A stretch of 64,000 nucleotides of DNA from Gemmatimonadota bacterium (lineage in GTDB: Bacteria > Gemmatimonadota > Gemmatimonadetes > Gemmatimonadales > GWC2-71-9), in NCBI GenBank assembly GCA_022710485.1, contig JAKLGU010000006.1, positions 92,895-156,894 on the forward strand, written 5' to 3'. Below are positions 9,231 to 17,018 of this stretch, one piece after another (the stretch's first letter is position 1; every line of letters begins with the position of its first letter). Under the pieces are notes generated by a model that had not been told where the DNA came from, did not search any database, and saw only the letters and a program-made list of their open reading frames with translations. The translations under genes were made by a program, and so were the position numbers.

Positions 9231-9246
9231 TTCCGGGTGGTGCTCC

Positions 9247-10665
9247 ATGTCTGTTCGAGTCCGATTCGCCCCCTCCCCTACCGGGTACCTCCACGTCGGC
9301 GGGGCCCGCACCGCCCTTTTCAACTGGCTGTACGCCAGGAAGATGGGCGGCGTGCACATCCTGCGGATCGAGGACACCGACCGGGAGCGCAGCACCGAGG
9401 CCCACACCCAGGTCATCCTCGACGGCCTCCGCTGGCTCGGCATCGAGTGGGACGAGGGGCCCTATTTCCAGGGCGCTTTCGGCGCCCGCCACCGGGCGGA
9501 CGCCGAACGGCTCCTGGCTGAGGGAAAGGCGTATCGCTGCTTCTGCACCACCGCCGACCTCGACGCGCAGCGGAAGGCGATGGCCGGCATGAAGACGGCG
9601 TTCCGCTACGACGGCCGGTGCGGCCGGCTCGGGGCTGCCGAAGTGGAGGCGAAGGTGGCGGCCGGCACGCCGAGCGCCATCCGGTTCCGGATGCCGCAGG
9701 GGGAAATCGCCTGGGACGATGCCGTGCACGGCCGCATCAGCTTCCAGGGCCATGACCTCGACGACCTCGTCATCCTGCGGAGCGACCACACTCCGATCTA
9801 CAACCTCGCCGTGGTGTCGGACGACATCGAGATGCGGATCACGCACGTGATCCGGGGCGACGACCACGTGTCCAACACGCCCAAGCAGATTGCCCTCTAT
9901 CGGGCGCTCGGCCACGAGCCGCCGGTCTTCGCCCACGTCCCGATGATCCTCGGCGACGACGGCAAGAAGCTCTCGAAGCGGCACGGCGCCACCGCGGTGG
10001 GGGACTACCAGGACAAGGGCATCCTGCCCGCCGCCATGCGGAACTTCCTGGCGCTGCTCGGCTGGAGCCCGGGCGGCGACCGGGAGATCCTCCCCGAGGC
10101 GGAGATGATCGCGGCCTTTTCGCTGGAAGGCATCCAGAAGAAGCCGGCCGTGTTCGACACCGCCAAGCTCGAGTGGATGAACGGCCAGTACCTGTCGCAA
10201 CTGTCAGCGGACGCACTCCTGGCGCCGACCGAGCGTGAGCTGGCGCGGATGGGCGTCACGGCGCCGGGGCGGGACTTGCGCCCGCTCATCGACTCGGTCA
10301 AGGCTCGCTCGCGCACCATCCTCAACATCGCCGAGCAGGTGGCGGTGCGCCTCGACCCGAGTCGCGTCGTGCGGGACGCCAAGGGGGAGCAGCTGGCCGC
10401 GAAGCTCGGAACGGCGTTCAGCGCCAACCTGGCCGTCGTGGCGGACGCGCTCGACCGCATTCCGGCGGCTGAATGGCACTCCGATCGCATCCTCGCCGAC
10501 ATGAAGGCGCTGGCTGAAGCGCGCGGCGCCAAGCTCGGCGACCTGCTGCAGCCGGTCCGGGTGGTGCTGACGGGCTCCACGGTGTCGGAGCCGGTGAACG
10601 ACCTCCTCGTGGTCGTGGGTCGGGAGGAGAGCCTGGCGCGGCTCAACGCAGGCGTGAGGACCTAG
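9247..10665 (+). CDS. gltX: Glutamyl-tRNA synthetase
   Basis: GltX charges tRNA(Glu). The class I signatures are both present: the HIGH-equivalent in RFAPSPTGYLHVGGART (residues 6-22) and the KMSKS-equivalent KKLSKRHG. LRIEDTDRERS is the conserved block after the HIGH region. The 472-residue length with an all-alpha anticodon-binding C-terminus is typical. The N-terminal SVRVRFAPSP matches family starts, supporting ATG at 9247. The gene ends in TAG, and a different family's homology starts in the same frame right after it. Confidence 0.96.
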   Translation: MSVRVRFAPSPTGYLHVGGARTALFNWLYARKMGGVHILRIEDTDRERSTEAHTQVILDGLRWLGIEWDEGPYFQGAFGARHRADAERLLAEGKAYRCFCTTADLDAQRKAMAGMKTAFRYDGRCGRLGAAEVEAKVAAGTPSAIRFRMPQGEIAWDDAVHGRISFQGHDLDDLVILRSDHTPIYNLAVVSDDIEMRITHVIRGDDHVSNTPKQIALYRALGHEPPVFAHVPMILGDDGKKLSKRHGATAVGDYQDKGILPAAMRNFLALLGWSPGGDREILPEAEMIAAFSLEGIQKKPAVFDTAKLEWMNGQYLSQLSADALLAPTERELARMGVTAPGRDLRPLIDSVKARSRTILNIAEQVAVRLDPSRVVRDAKGEQLAAKLGTAFSANLAVVADALDRIPAAEWHSDRILADMKALAEARGAKLGDLLQPVRVVLTGSTVSEPVNDLLVVVGREESLARLNAGVRT

Positions 10666-10758
10666 GTCACGCGCACCATCCTCGATCCAGGGCATCGCCA
10701 GGTCATCCTCGGCCGGTTCCGGGCGCTGCGCCCGGACGCGCCAGCACACTGGGGGCGC

Positions 10759-11115
10759 ATGGATGCACCCCGCATGCTCGCCCACCTCAGCGACCAGATG
10801 CGTCACACTCTCGGCGACGCCCCGACCGCCCCGCGGCCCGGGCCGCTGCGGTGGCCCATCATCAAGCCACTCGCGATGTTCTGGTTGCCATGGCCCAGGG
10901 GCCGCGTGAAGGGCCCCCGCGAGGCGTTCGTCTCCAAACCCACGACATGGGAAGCCGATCTGGCGGCGTTCGAGCTCCTCGTGGAGCGGTTCGTGACGGA
11001 CGAGAGCCGCGCCGAATGGCCGGACCACGCCCTCTTCGGCAGCATGACCCGGACATCGTGGGGTAGGTTCTGCCACCGGCACTTCGTCCATCACCTGCGG
11101 CAGTTCGGGGTCTGA
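10759..11115 (+). CDS. DinB/DUF1569-like protein (start uncertain)
   Basis: From the ATG at 10759 the product has 118 residues, including WGRM-adjacent DAPRMLAHLSDQMRH and the C-terminal FGSMTRTSWGRFCHRHFVHHLRQFG, which carries the His residues of the four-helix DinB/DUF1569 metal site. Family members begin about 30 residues earlier, and the in-frame sequence from 10666 (TILDPGHRQVI.. RALRPDAPAHWGRM) fits that missing helix. No ATG, GTG or TTG exists in that stretch; it begins right after the gltX TAG. A rare start (ATC 10678 or CTG 10726), or readthrough of gltX, is possible. The stop overlaps the next start (TGATG). Confidence 0.75.
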   Translation: MDAPRMLAHLSDQMRHTLGDAPTAPRPGPLRWPIIKPLAMFWLPWPRGRVKGPREAFVSKPTTWEADLAAFELLVERFVTDESRAEWPDHALFGSMTRTSWGRFCHRHFVHHLRQFGV

Positions 11116-11738
11116 TGTCCCCGGCCGTACAGGTCGTTCCCGCATCCCAGGCCGAGGAGATCCTCGACGTCCTCTGCGACGCCTTCTTCGACTATCCGGT
11201 CATGCGATACGTGCTGGGCAGCAAGCCAGACTACGCAAGCCGCTTGCGCGGCCTGGTCGGGCTCTTTGTCGGAGCCCGCGTTGCGAGGGAAGACCTGATG
11301 CTCGGCGTACGGGACGACACCGGGTCACTCGTCGCCGCGGCGCTCGTCAACTTGCCCGGTGGGAAGATTCCGCCACCGACATTCGAGACATTCAGGCAGT
11401 CGGTGTGGGCCGAACTGGGCGAGGAGGAGCGCATGCGGTACGAGGCGTACGGGACGGCCAGCAGCGGATTCCACCCCGACGAGCCTCACCACCACCTCGG
11501 CATGATCGGCGTCCGTTCCTCGCATCACGGGCAGGGGCTGGGCCGGGTGCTCCTCGATCACCTGCACACCCTGGTAGCGACCGAATACGGCAGCCGTGGC
11601 GTATCGCTGAACACCGAACTCCCACGCAACGTCGAGCTCTACAAGCATTTCGGATACCGAATGACCGGCCACGCGCGGGTGGGTCCGGACCTCGAGACAT
11701 GGGCGTTCTTCCGGCCGAGCGAGGCACCGCGGAGCTGA
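11115..11738 (+). CDS. GNAT-family N-acetyltransferase
   Basis: The 207 residues fit the GNAT fold. Motif A, the acetyl-CoA pyrophosphate loop, reads HLGMIGVRSSHHGQGLGRVLLD around residue 125. Motif B follows as VSLNTELPRNVELYKHFGYRMTG. The ATG overlaps the stop of the preceding DinB-like gene by one base, indicating coupling. Substrate cannot be read from sequence; small-molecule or antibiotic-type acetylation is as likely as protein acetylation. Confidence 0.85.
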   Translation: MSPAVQVVPASQAEEILDVLCDAFFDYPVMRYVLGSKPDYASRLRGLVGLFVGARVAREDLMLGVRDDTGSLVAAALVNLPGGKIPPPTFETFRQSVWAELGEEERMRYEAYGTASSGFHPDEPHHHLGMIGVRSSHHGQGLGRVLLDHLHTLVATEYGSRGVSLNTELPRNVELYKHFGYRMTGHARVGPDLETWAFFRPSEAPRS

Positions 11739-11751
11739 AAGCGATTCACGC

Positions 11752-11780
11752 TTGACACGATTCCGGCCGCTCCCAATACT
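11752..11780 (+). promoter_or_regulatory. Sigma-70-type promoter
   Basis: A consensus -35 TTGACA (11752-11757) is followed by a 17-base spacer and AATACT (11775-11780, four of six matches). It lies in the 75-base gap before the secreted-repeat gene at 11814 and predicts a leader of about 27 bases holding its GGGAGG ribosome-binding site. Confidence 0.7.
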
Positions 11781-11813
11781 GGAGCGTGTGTTCTGACCCC
11801 CGGGAGGATTCAC

Positions 11814-12422
11814 GTGTCACTGCCGCAGCGGCTGTTCCCTCGGTCCAGCGTCCTCCTCGCCTCGCTCCTGCTAACGGGCGCCCTCGTTCCAGCGGGCCGA
11901 GCCGTCGCGCAGGCCGGAGCCACCCGCGCCGTGTTCATCAACCGCAACCGCCTGCCCACCGACACGCTCCAGATGCTCGAGTCGCTCTTCCAGGTCCGGG
12001 TGCCTGACGGCCGCTATTGGTACGACGCGACCTCCGGGGGATGGGGCCAGGAGGGCGGACCGACCATCGGATTCACGGTGGCGGGTCTCCCAATCGGCGG
12101 GCCCCTGCCAGCGAACGTCTCGGGAGGCACCACCGGTGTGTACGTCAACGGCCGGCAACTGCCGGCGCAGGACCTCGCCGGGCTGCAGCAGCTCGTGGGA
12201 CCGATCGCGCCCGGCCGGTACTGGCTCGACGGGCAGGGGTACGCGGGTAGCGAGGGCGGCCCCCCGGTGGCCAATCTGCGGGCCCTGGCGTCCCAGTTGT
12301 CCCGAATGGGCACTGGTGTGAACGAGCGGTACGGCGGAGGAGCCGCGGCGTATGGAAACCTGAACACCGGCATCGGGGTCATCACCGACGGTGAGGGCGG
12401 AGCCGCGGTGTTCACTCCGTAA
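11814..12422 (+). CDS. Secreted protein with duplicated YW-DG/GGP module
   Basis: The GTG start follows GGGAGG at good spacing and a consensus promoter. Residues 1-33 form a signal peptide (SVLLASLLLTGALVPAGRAVAQA). The mature part has two diverged copies of one module. Copy 1 spans about 39-83 (VFINRNRLPTDTL..RYWYD..GQEGGP); copy 2 spans about 108-151 (VYVNGRQLPAQDL..RYWLDG..GSEGGP). Each predicts a short strand-helix-strand unit ending in a Gly-rich loop. The tail is Gly/Ala-rich. I do not recognise a named family. Its own promoter and strong signal suggest an expressed exported protein. Confidence 0.75.
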   Translation: MSLPQRLFPRSSVLLASLLLTGALVPAGRAVAQAGATRAVFINRNRLPTDTLQMLESLFQVRVPDGRYWYDATSGGWGQEGGPTIGFTVAGLPIGGPLPANVSGGTTGVYVNGRQLPAQDLAGLQQLVGPIAPGRYWLDGQGYAGSEGGPPVANLRALASQLSRMGTGVNERYGGGAAAYGNLNTGIGVITDGEGGAAVFTP

Positions 12423-12473
12423 CGCAGCCACATCGGGGCGATCCAGACGAGCGCCCGAACCCAGGGGGAACCG

Positions 12474-12884
12474 ATGAGCAACCTCGTGGTGGCCCGGTAT
12501 CTCGACGGCAAGCTGCTCAAGGGCACCAGCCTCGACGTGGACCCGACCCGGCCGACCTTTCACGTACGCCCGCCCGAGGGTAGCACCGCGGAGATCAAGC
12601 TCAAGGAACTCAAGGCGCTCTTCTTCGTCCGCTCCCTGGAAGGTGACATGGCGCGCCATGAAGTGCATGCGCTCGACCCGGCCGACCCGCGCATCAAGGG
12701 GTCGACGCCGGTCGCCCTGCACTTTCCGGACGGCGAAGTGATGATCGGCCTCACCAACCGGTTCCCCCCCAACCGTCCTTTCTTCTTCATCGTCCCCGTG
12801 GACGCCCAGAGCAAACACATCCGGATCCTGGTCAACCGCAGTGCCATCAAGAAAATGGAGCCGCTCGGAAGCGGCCCCATGTAA
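12474..12884 (+). CDS. Small cytoplasmic protein, DUF6982-like
   Basis: The 136-residue product has no signal or membrane segment. It opens with VVARYLDGKLLKGTSLDVDPTRPTFHV, a beta pattern seen in DUF6982 and some PilZ-adjacent proteins, then ELKALFFVRSLEG and a closing segment FFFIVPVDAQSKHIRILVN. A GGGGGA ribosome-binding site sits five bases before the ATG. No catalytic motif is visible; it looks like a small all-beta binding domain. The family call is tentative. Confidence 0.65.
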   Translation: MSNLVVARYLDGKLLKGTSLDVDPTRPTFHVRPPEGSTAEIKLKELKALFFVRSLEGDMARHEVHALDPADPRIKGSTPVALHFPDGEVMIGLTNRFPPNRPFFFIVPVDAQSKHIRILVNRSAIKKMEPLGSGPM

Positions 12885-12904
12885 CAACTCAGACTGGGGG
12901 CCGG

Positions 12905-13486
12905 CTACTTCGGGCCGATGGCGCCCGCGGCGGGCCAGTCCGTATCCCCCACCCGCTCGAGATTACCTTCGTAAAAGCGCACGGGGTCCTTCCCGGGCAT
13001 CAATCGGTCGCCAACTTCATTCCACTTCCCGTCCTTGATCGTGGCGGTGTACCGGATGGTCATCGGCCCGGCGGGGATTTCCCAGACGAACCCGTCGGCC
13101 GTCGGCGTCAGGGTGAAGTCGCCCACGCTGCCCTGCGCGTAGGAGTGCATCGTGTAGGCCTTCGTGGCGGGGTTGAAGGAGATGGTCGCGAAGGCGTTGA
13201 ACGCGAGCTTCCCGTCGGCATCGTACCCCCTGCCCTCCACGACCTTCACCGCCCCGTCGAGAAACGGCCCCACCCGCTCGGTCTGCACCAAGGTGTGCTT
13301 CTGGCCGGAGAAATCGACATTCCAGGCCGTGCCGCGCCAGACGCCATCCATGAACGCGAGCGGCGCCATGGCCTGCCGCTGCGCCGCCAGCAGCGCCACG
13401 GGATCCGGCCGTCCCTGTGCCGCGGCCGCGCCGGCGCCCGCCATCGCCAGTACCACGCCTGCCGCCATCCATCCTAGCCGTCGCAT
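12905..13486 (-). CDS. Exported DUF1579-like protein
   Basis: The ATG at 13486 gives a signal peptide (MRRLGWMAAGVVLAMAGAGAAAAQG) and a 193-residue product; GAGGAG precedes it. The mature part has FMDGVWRGTAWNVDFSG, then ATISFNPATKAYTMHSYAQGSVGDF and GFVWEIPAG, a lipocalin-like beta pattern seen in exported DUF1579-type proteins (measures of a residual-lipid-like fold with unknown ligand). It lies 108 bases downstream of the AraC regulator on the same strand, separated by a perfect palindrome, and may be a regulated target. Longer upstream frames overlap the regulator and are not used. Confidence 0.7.
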   Translation of the reverse strand: MRRLGWMAAGVVLAMAGAGAAAAQGRPDPVALLAAQRQAMAPLAFMDGVWRGTAWNVDFSGQKHTLVQTERVGPFLDGAVKVVEGRGYDADGKLAFNAFATISFNPATKAYTMHSYAQGSVGDFTLTPTADGFVWEIPAGPMTIRYTATIKDGKWNEVGDRLMPGKDPVRFYEGNLERVGDTDWPAAGAIGPK

Positions 13487-13547
13487 CGAGTGCTCTCCTC
13501 GGAAATAGTCGGTGATTGCGTCGCTCCCAGCCGGGAGGCGCACGCGT

Positions 13548-13563
13548 CCCAAGGTACCTTGGG
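13548..13563. promoter_or_regulatory. Perfect 16-base palindrome, possible operator
   Basis: CCCAAGGTACCTTGGG is an exact palindrome in the 107-base gap between the AraC-type regulator stop (13594) and the start of the exported protein gene (13486). A dimeric regulator site is plausible; a short hairpin is the alternative. Confidence 0.4.
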
Positions 13564-13593
13564 CCGTCGAGGGTGGCTTGAAGAAATGCGACG

Positions 13594-14382
13594 TCATGGG
13601 CGCACGCCATCCAGCCCGATCTGGCGCACCCGTTCGGCCACGGCCACCGGAGTGAGCCCGGCGAGGGCGCCGAATTCCCGGATGAGGTGCGCCTGATCGG
13701 CGAAGCCGAGGTCCGCGGCGACCGCCGCCCAGCTCACCGGGGAACCCTTGACCACGTGCGACAGCGCACCGCGGAGCCGCCGGACCCGGGCGAACTGCTT
13801 GGGCGAGAGCCCGACGGCCGCGCTGAATCGCCGCTGCAGCTGGCGGGGGCCCAGGCCCACCGCCGTCGCCAGATCGGCGAGCGGCGCTTCCCCCCTGGCG
13901 GCCACGATGGCGAGGACCGCCGTGCGCACGACGACGTCGAGCGGCCGACAGGCCGAGACCATCGGTCCCAGCAGCACACCCCACTCGGCACTGGCCGCCG
14001 CTGCCGTGTCGCAATCGGCCAGCCGCGCCGCGAGGTACGCGGCGGGCGGCCCCAGGATGGTGGCCGCCGGTTCGAGCCTGCCGAGGAGCTCGGGCGCCGG
14101 CCGCCCAAGGAGCAGCGCGCCGGCGTCCGGCCAGAATCGGACGCCCCAAAAGCGGTCTCCCTCATGCACTGGGATCCAGAGTGCGTCGAGTCGGGGGCCC
14201 TGCAACGTGAGATGCGTCGAGTCGTCGGAGCGCCGGGTTGCGATCAGTCCGACGCATCCGTCCGGAATGACCTGGTGCATGTGCCCCGCCTCCACGGCGC
14301 CGATCTCGGCGCCCCAGTAGCAGGCGACATGCTCGCGGAGCCCCGGAGGCGGCTCGAATTCCTGGAAGGACATGGGACTCAT
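13594..14382 (-). CDS. AraC-family transcriptional regulator
   Basis: The 262-residue protein has an N-terminal ligand-sensing half with PPGLREHVACYWG and HQVIPDGCVGLI, as in DUF6597/AraC regulators. The C-terminal two-helix-turn-helix half reads LADLATAVGLGPRQLQRRFSAAVGLSPKQFARVRRLR and then WAAVAADLGFADQAHLIREFGALAGLTPVA. It starts at ATG 14382 overlapping the previous stop (ATGA), although ATG 14373 is also possible. It closes the long minus-strand gene train and may control the exported protein gene just downstream. Confidence 0.88.
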   Translation of the reverse strand: MSPMSFQEFEPPPGLREHVACYWGAEIGAVEAGHMHQVIPDGCVGLIATRRSDDSTHLTLQGPRLDALWIPVHEGDRFWGVRFWPDAGALLLGRPAPELLGRLEPAATILGPPAAYLAARLADCDTAAAASAEWGVLLGPMVSACRPLDVVVRTAVLAIVAARGEAPLADLATAVGLGPRQLQRRFSAAVGLSPKQFARVRRLRGALSHVVKGSPVSWAAVAADLGFADQAHLIREFGALAGLTPVAVAERVRQIGLDGVRP

Positions 14383-15215
14383 TCGACCGTCGCCTCGAGC
14401 GGCGGCACACGCTGCCGGCGACGGAGTTCTTGCTCAGCGGCCACCTGTTCTCGAAGCGCCTTGATCTGCTCCCGCTGGTCCACGGCCGCCGCCTGACGTG
14501 GGAGCGCCAGCTCGTAGTCCTGCGCCCGCATCCGTCCCTGCACGTCCAGCGCCTTGGATTCGTTGCCGCCGTTCGGCATCGGAATCAGCGCGAGGATGAG
14601 GCTGGGGATCTTGACCCCCGCCACCGTGATCCACTGCCCGTCGATACCGTACTCACGCCCCCCGATCATTCCCTTCCAGGATGGCGGCAGTAGCCGCCCT
14701 CCCCCCGGCAGCGCTGCGAGCGAATCGAGATAGTGGTTGATGATGGCCTTGACCGCGCTGTCGGTGAGCTCGGCGTGGGTGCGCGCCATCTCGGACGCCG
14801 CCGGCGCGCGCCGGTCCCACAATACTCCACTGCCAAGCGCACGCCAGGACGACGCCGGCTCCTGGTCGGGTGCCGCCCACGCCGGAGCGGTATCACTCGG
14901 CGCGCCACCCGCCGGCGTCGGGGCGACAACGCGGCGGTCGTCGACCGGTCCCGGGGGTGTCGAAGGCAGCGGCGAGCGTGTGCCTGGCGGTGAAGGAAGC
15001 GGGTTCGGAGTAGGGAGAAGCGCAATGAGAACCTCGCGACGGGGCGGACGCGTCGCGAGCGGACTCAGCAAGTGGTTTTCCGTCGCCTGTTCGCTGGGTA
15101 CGAACAGGAGGACGAGGACCCCGAGCGCCGCCAGGTGAAGCACGACGCTCGCGGCGACGGCCCACGGCGGCCAGCCGGCCGGCCGCGGGAGCTGGAGGTC
15201 ACGCGGCCGACTCAC
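14379..15215 (-). CDS. Single-pass TonB-like hypothetical protein
   Basis: The 278 residues begin with a short cytoplasmic stretch and one membrane segment (AVAASVVLHLAALGVLVLLFV, about 19-39), then a Pro/Thr-rich linker, as in TonB or TolA proteins. The C-terminal domain (TDSAVKAIINHYLDSL, LPPSWKGMIGGREYGIDGQWITVAGVKIPSLILALIPMP) does not show the TonB YP..A box. A coiled tail (REQIKALREQVAAEQELRRRQR) ends it. The start overlaps the aminotransferase end by 17 bases. It is not assigned to a family. Confidence 0.7.
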   Translation of the reverse strand: MSRPRDLQLPRPAGWPPWAVAASVVLHLAALGVLVLLFVPSEQATENHLLSPLATRPPRREVLIALLPTPNPLPSPPGTRSPLPSTPPGPVDDRRVVAPTPAGGAPSDTAPAWAAPDQEPASSWRALGSGVLWDRRAPAASEMARTHAELTDSAVKAIINHYLDSLAALPGGGRLLPPSWKGMIGGREYGIDGQWITVAGVKIPSLILALIPMPNGGNESKALDVQGRMRAQDYELALPRQAAAVDQREQIKALREQVAAEQELRRRQRVPPLEATVE

Positions 15216-16395
15216 CCCCCGCTCCCTGCACTCCCGCGAGCGCCTTGGCGAGCCGCCGCACCGATTCCGTCAGCCGCTCCGCCGGGACGGTGAGCGCAAT
15301 CCGGAAGAAGCCCTCCCCCGCCGGGCCGAACGCACTCCCCGGAAGCACGAGCACCCCTTCCACTTCGAGCGCGTGACGCGCGAAGGCCTTCGAGTTCACC
15401 CCTGATGGCAGCCCGACCCAGAGGTACATCGCCGCCTTGGGAAGTTCGACCTGGAACCCGGCGGCCCGGAGGGCCGGCACCGCGGCGTCCCGCCGGCGGG
15501 CGATCTCCGCGCAGATCGGCGCAGTCAGCTCCTCCGCCTTGTCGAGGACCGCGGCCCCCGCCTCCTGCACCGCGAGAAACGGCCCCGTGTCGGTGTAGGT
15601 CTTCACCTGGGTGAGCGGGCCGACGAACGGTGCGCGTCCCACGGCGAACCCGATCCGCCACCCTGTCATCGAAAAGCTCTTGGAGAGCGAGAAGAACTCG
15701 ATCGCGACCTCGTCGGCCCCCGGTACTTCGAAGATGCTGGGGGCGCGGTACCCGTCGAAGACGATGTCGCAGTAGGCGTTGTCGTACGCGAGGATGATCT
15801 CGTGTTTCCGGCAGATGGCCACGACCCGCTCGAGGTACTCGAGCGATGCCACCGCGGCGGTCGGGTTGTTGGGATAATTGAGGAAAAGGAGCCGCGCCTT
15901 CTGCAGGACCGACGCCGGCATTCGGTCGAGATCCACGAGGAACCCCGAGTCCGCGCGAAGCGGCGCGATGTGCGGCTCCGCGCCGGCGAGGACTGTCCCG
16001 CCGAGGTAGGCCTGATACCCCGGTTCGGGCACGATGGCCACGTCGCCGGGATTCAGGAAGGCGAAGGGCATGTGCGCCAGCCCTTCCTTGGAGCCGATCA
16101 GCGGCACGAGCTCCGTCGCCGGGTCAAACCGGTGCCCGAACCGCCGGTGGACGTAGTCGCTCGCGGCGCGCCGGAACGCCGGGTGTCCCTGCTGGAATCC
16201 GTACTTGCTGTTGGCGGGGTTCTCGATGGCGGCCTTGAGCGCCTCGACCGCCACTCGGGGCGGCGGCGTGTCGTTGTCCCCCGCCCCGAGATCGATCACG
16301 TCCCGACCTTCCGCGATGAGGCGCCGCTTGATGGCGGGCAGCTCGGCGAGCGGGTATCCGGGGAGGGCGGCGAGGCGCGCGCTGATAGACGTCAT
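15199..16395 (-). CDS. Class I/II PLP aminotransferase (DapL-like)
   Basis: The 398-residue enzyme shows fold-type I signatures: YGFQQGHPAFRRAASDY, the ring-stacking AYDNAYCDI near 204, and SLSKSFSMTGWRIG with PLP Lys239 and Arg247 nearby. NYPNNPT (173-179) is the classic family motif. The sequence is nearest LL-diaminopimelate aminotransferase and related aspartate aminotransferases, but the substrate is not proven. The ATG at 16395 overlaps the FAH hydrolase stop (ATGA); the open frame beyond it is not coding. Confidence 0.88.
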   Translation of the reverse strand: MTSISARLAALPGYPLAELPAIKRRLIAEGRDVIDLGAGDNDTPPPRVAVEALKAAIENPANSKYGFQQGHPAFRRAASDYVHRRFGHRFDPATELVPLIGSKEGLAHMPFAFLNPGDVAIVPEPGYQAYLGGTVLAGAEPHIAPLRADSGFLVDLDRMPASVLQKARLLFLNYPNNPTAAVASLEYLERVVAICRKHEIILAYDNAYCDIVFDGYRAPSIFEVPGADEVAIEFFSLSKSFSMTGWRIGFAVGRAPFVGPLTQVKTYTDTGPFLAVQEAGAAVLDKAEELTAPICAEIARRRDAAVPALRAAGFQVELPKAAMYLWVGLPSGVNSKAFARHALEVEGVLVLPGSAFGPAGEGFFRIALTVPAERLTESVRRLAKALAGVQGAGGESAA

Positions 16396-17018
16396 GACTC
16401 TGTGTCGCTCCGAACAGGATTGGAAAGGAGGCCGACCCCCGGGATTTCCACCTCGACCACGTCGCCCGGGGCGAGCGGCCCGACGCCGGCCGGCGTGCCC
16501 GTGGCCACCAGGTCCCCAGGCTCCAGTGTCATGATGGCGCTGATGTAGGCGAGCAGGTGGGGAATGTCGAAGATCATTTCTGCCGTGCGTCCCCGCTGCC
16601 GTTCCTCCCCGTTCACCCGCCCGATCACCTCCAGGGTCCGCCAGTCGAGCCCCTCCGCCACCGTCGGTCCCGCCGGGCAGAAGGTGTCGAATCCCTTGGC
16701 CCGCGCCCACTGCCCGTCGGTCTTCTGGAGGTCGCGCGCCGTCACGTCGTTGACGCAGGTGAACCCGGCGATGCCCAGCTCCGCCTCGACCGGGGTGACA
16801 CGGCGCAGGCGCCGGCCGATCACCACGCCGATCTCCGCCTCGTGCTCCACGCGCGAGGAGGCCGCGGGCAATACGATGGCTTCCCCTGGAGCGATCAACG
16901 AACTCGGCGGCTTGAAGAAGAGGAGCGGCCGCTCCGGCACGGCGTTCCCCAGCTCCTTGGCGTGCTCCGCATAGTTTCGGCCCACGCAGACGATCTTCGA
17001 CGGCCGCAACGGACTCAT
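16392..17018 (-). CDS. Fumarylacetoacetate hydrolase-family protein
   Basis: The start at 17018 gives a 208-residue protein opening with IVCVGRNYAEHAKELG, the usual beginning of short FAH-family hydrolases or decarboxylases. The metal site is visible in EHEAEIGVVIG (two Glu) and VNDVTARDLQ (Asp). GFDTFCPAGP and ATGTPAGVGPL are family blocks. These enzymes act on beta-keto acids (acylpyruvate, oxaloacetate or homoprotocatechuate intermediates). Overlaps of four bases on both sides tie it to the helicase and aminotransferase genes. Confidence 0.9.
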   Translation of the reverse strand: MSPLRPSKIVCVGRNYAEHAKELGNAVPERPLLFFKPPSSLIAPGEAIVLPAASSRVEHEAEIGVVIGRRLRRVTPVEAELGIAGFTCVNDVTARDLQKTDGQWARAKGFDTFCPAGPTVAEGLDWRTLEVIGRVNGEERQRGRTAEMIFDIPHLLAYISAIMTLEPGDLVATGTPAGVGPLAPGDVVEVEIPGVGLLSNPVRSDTES

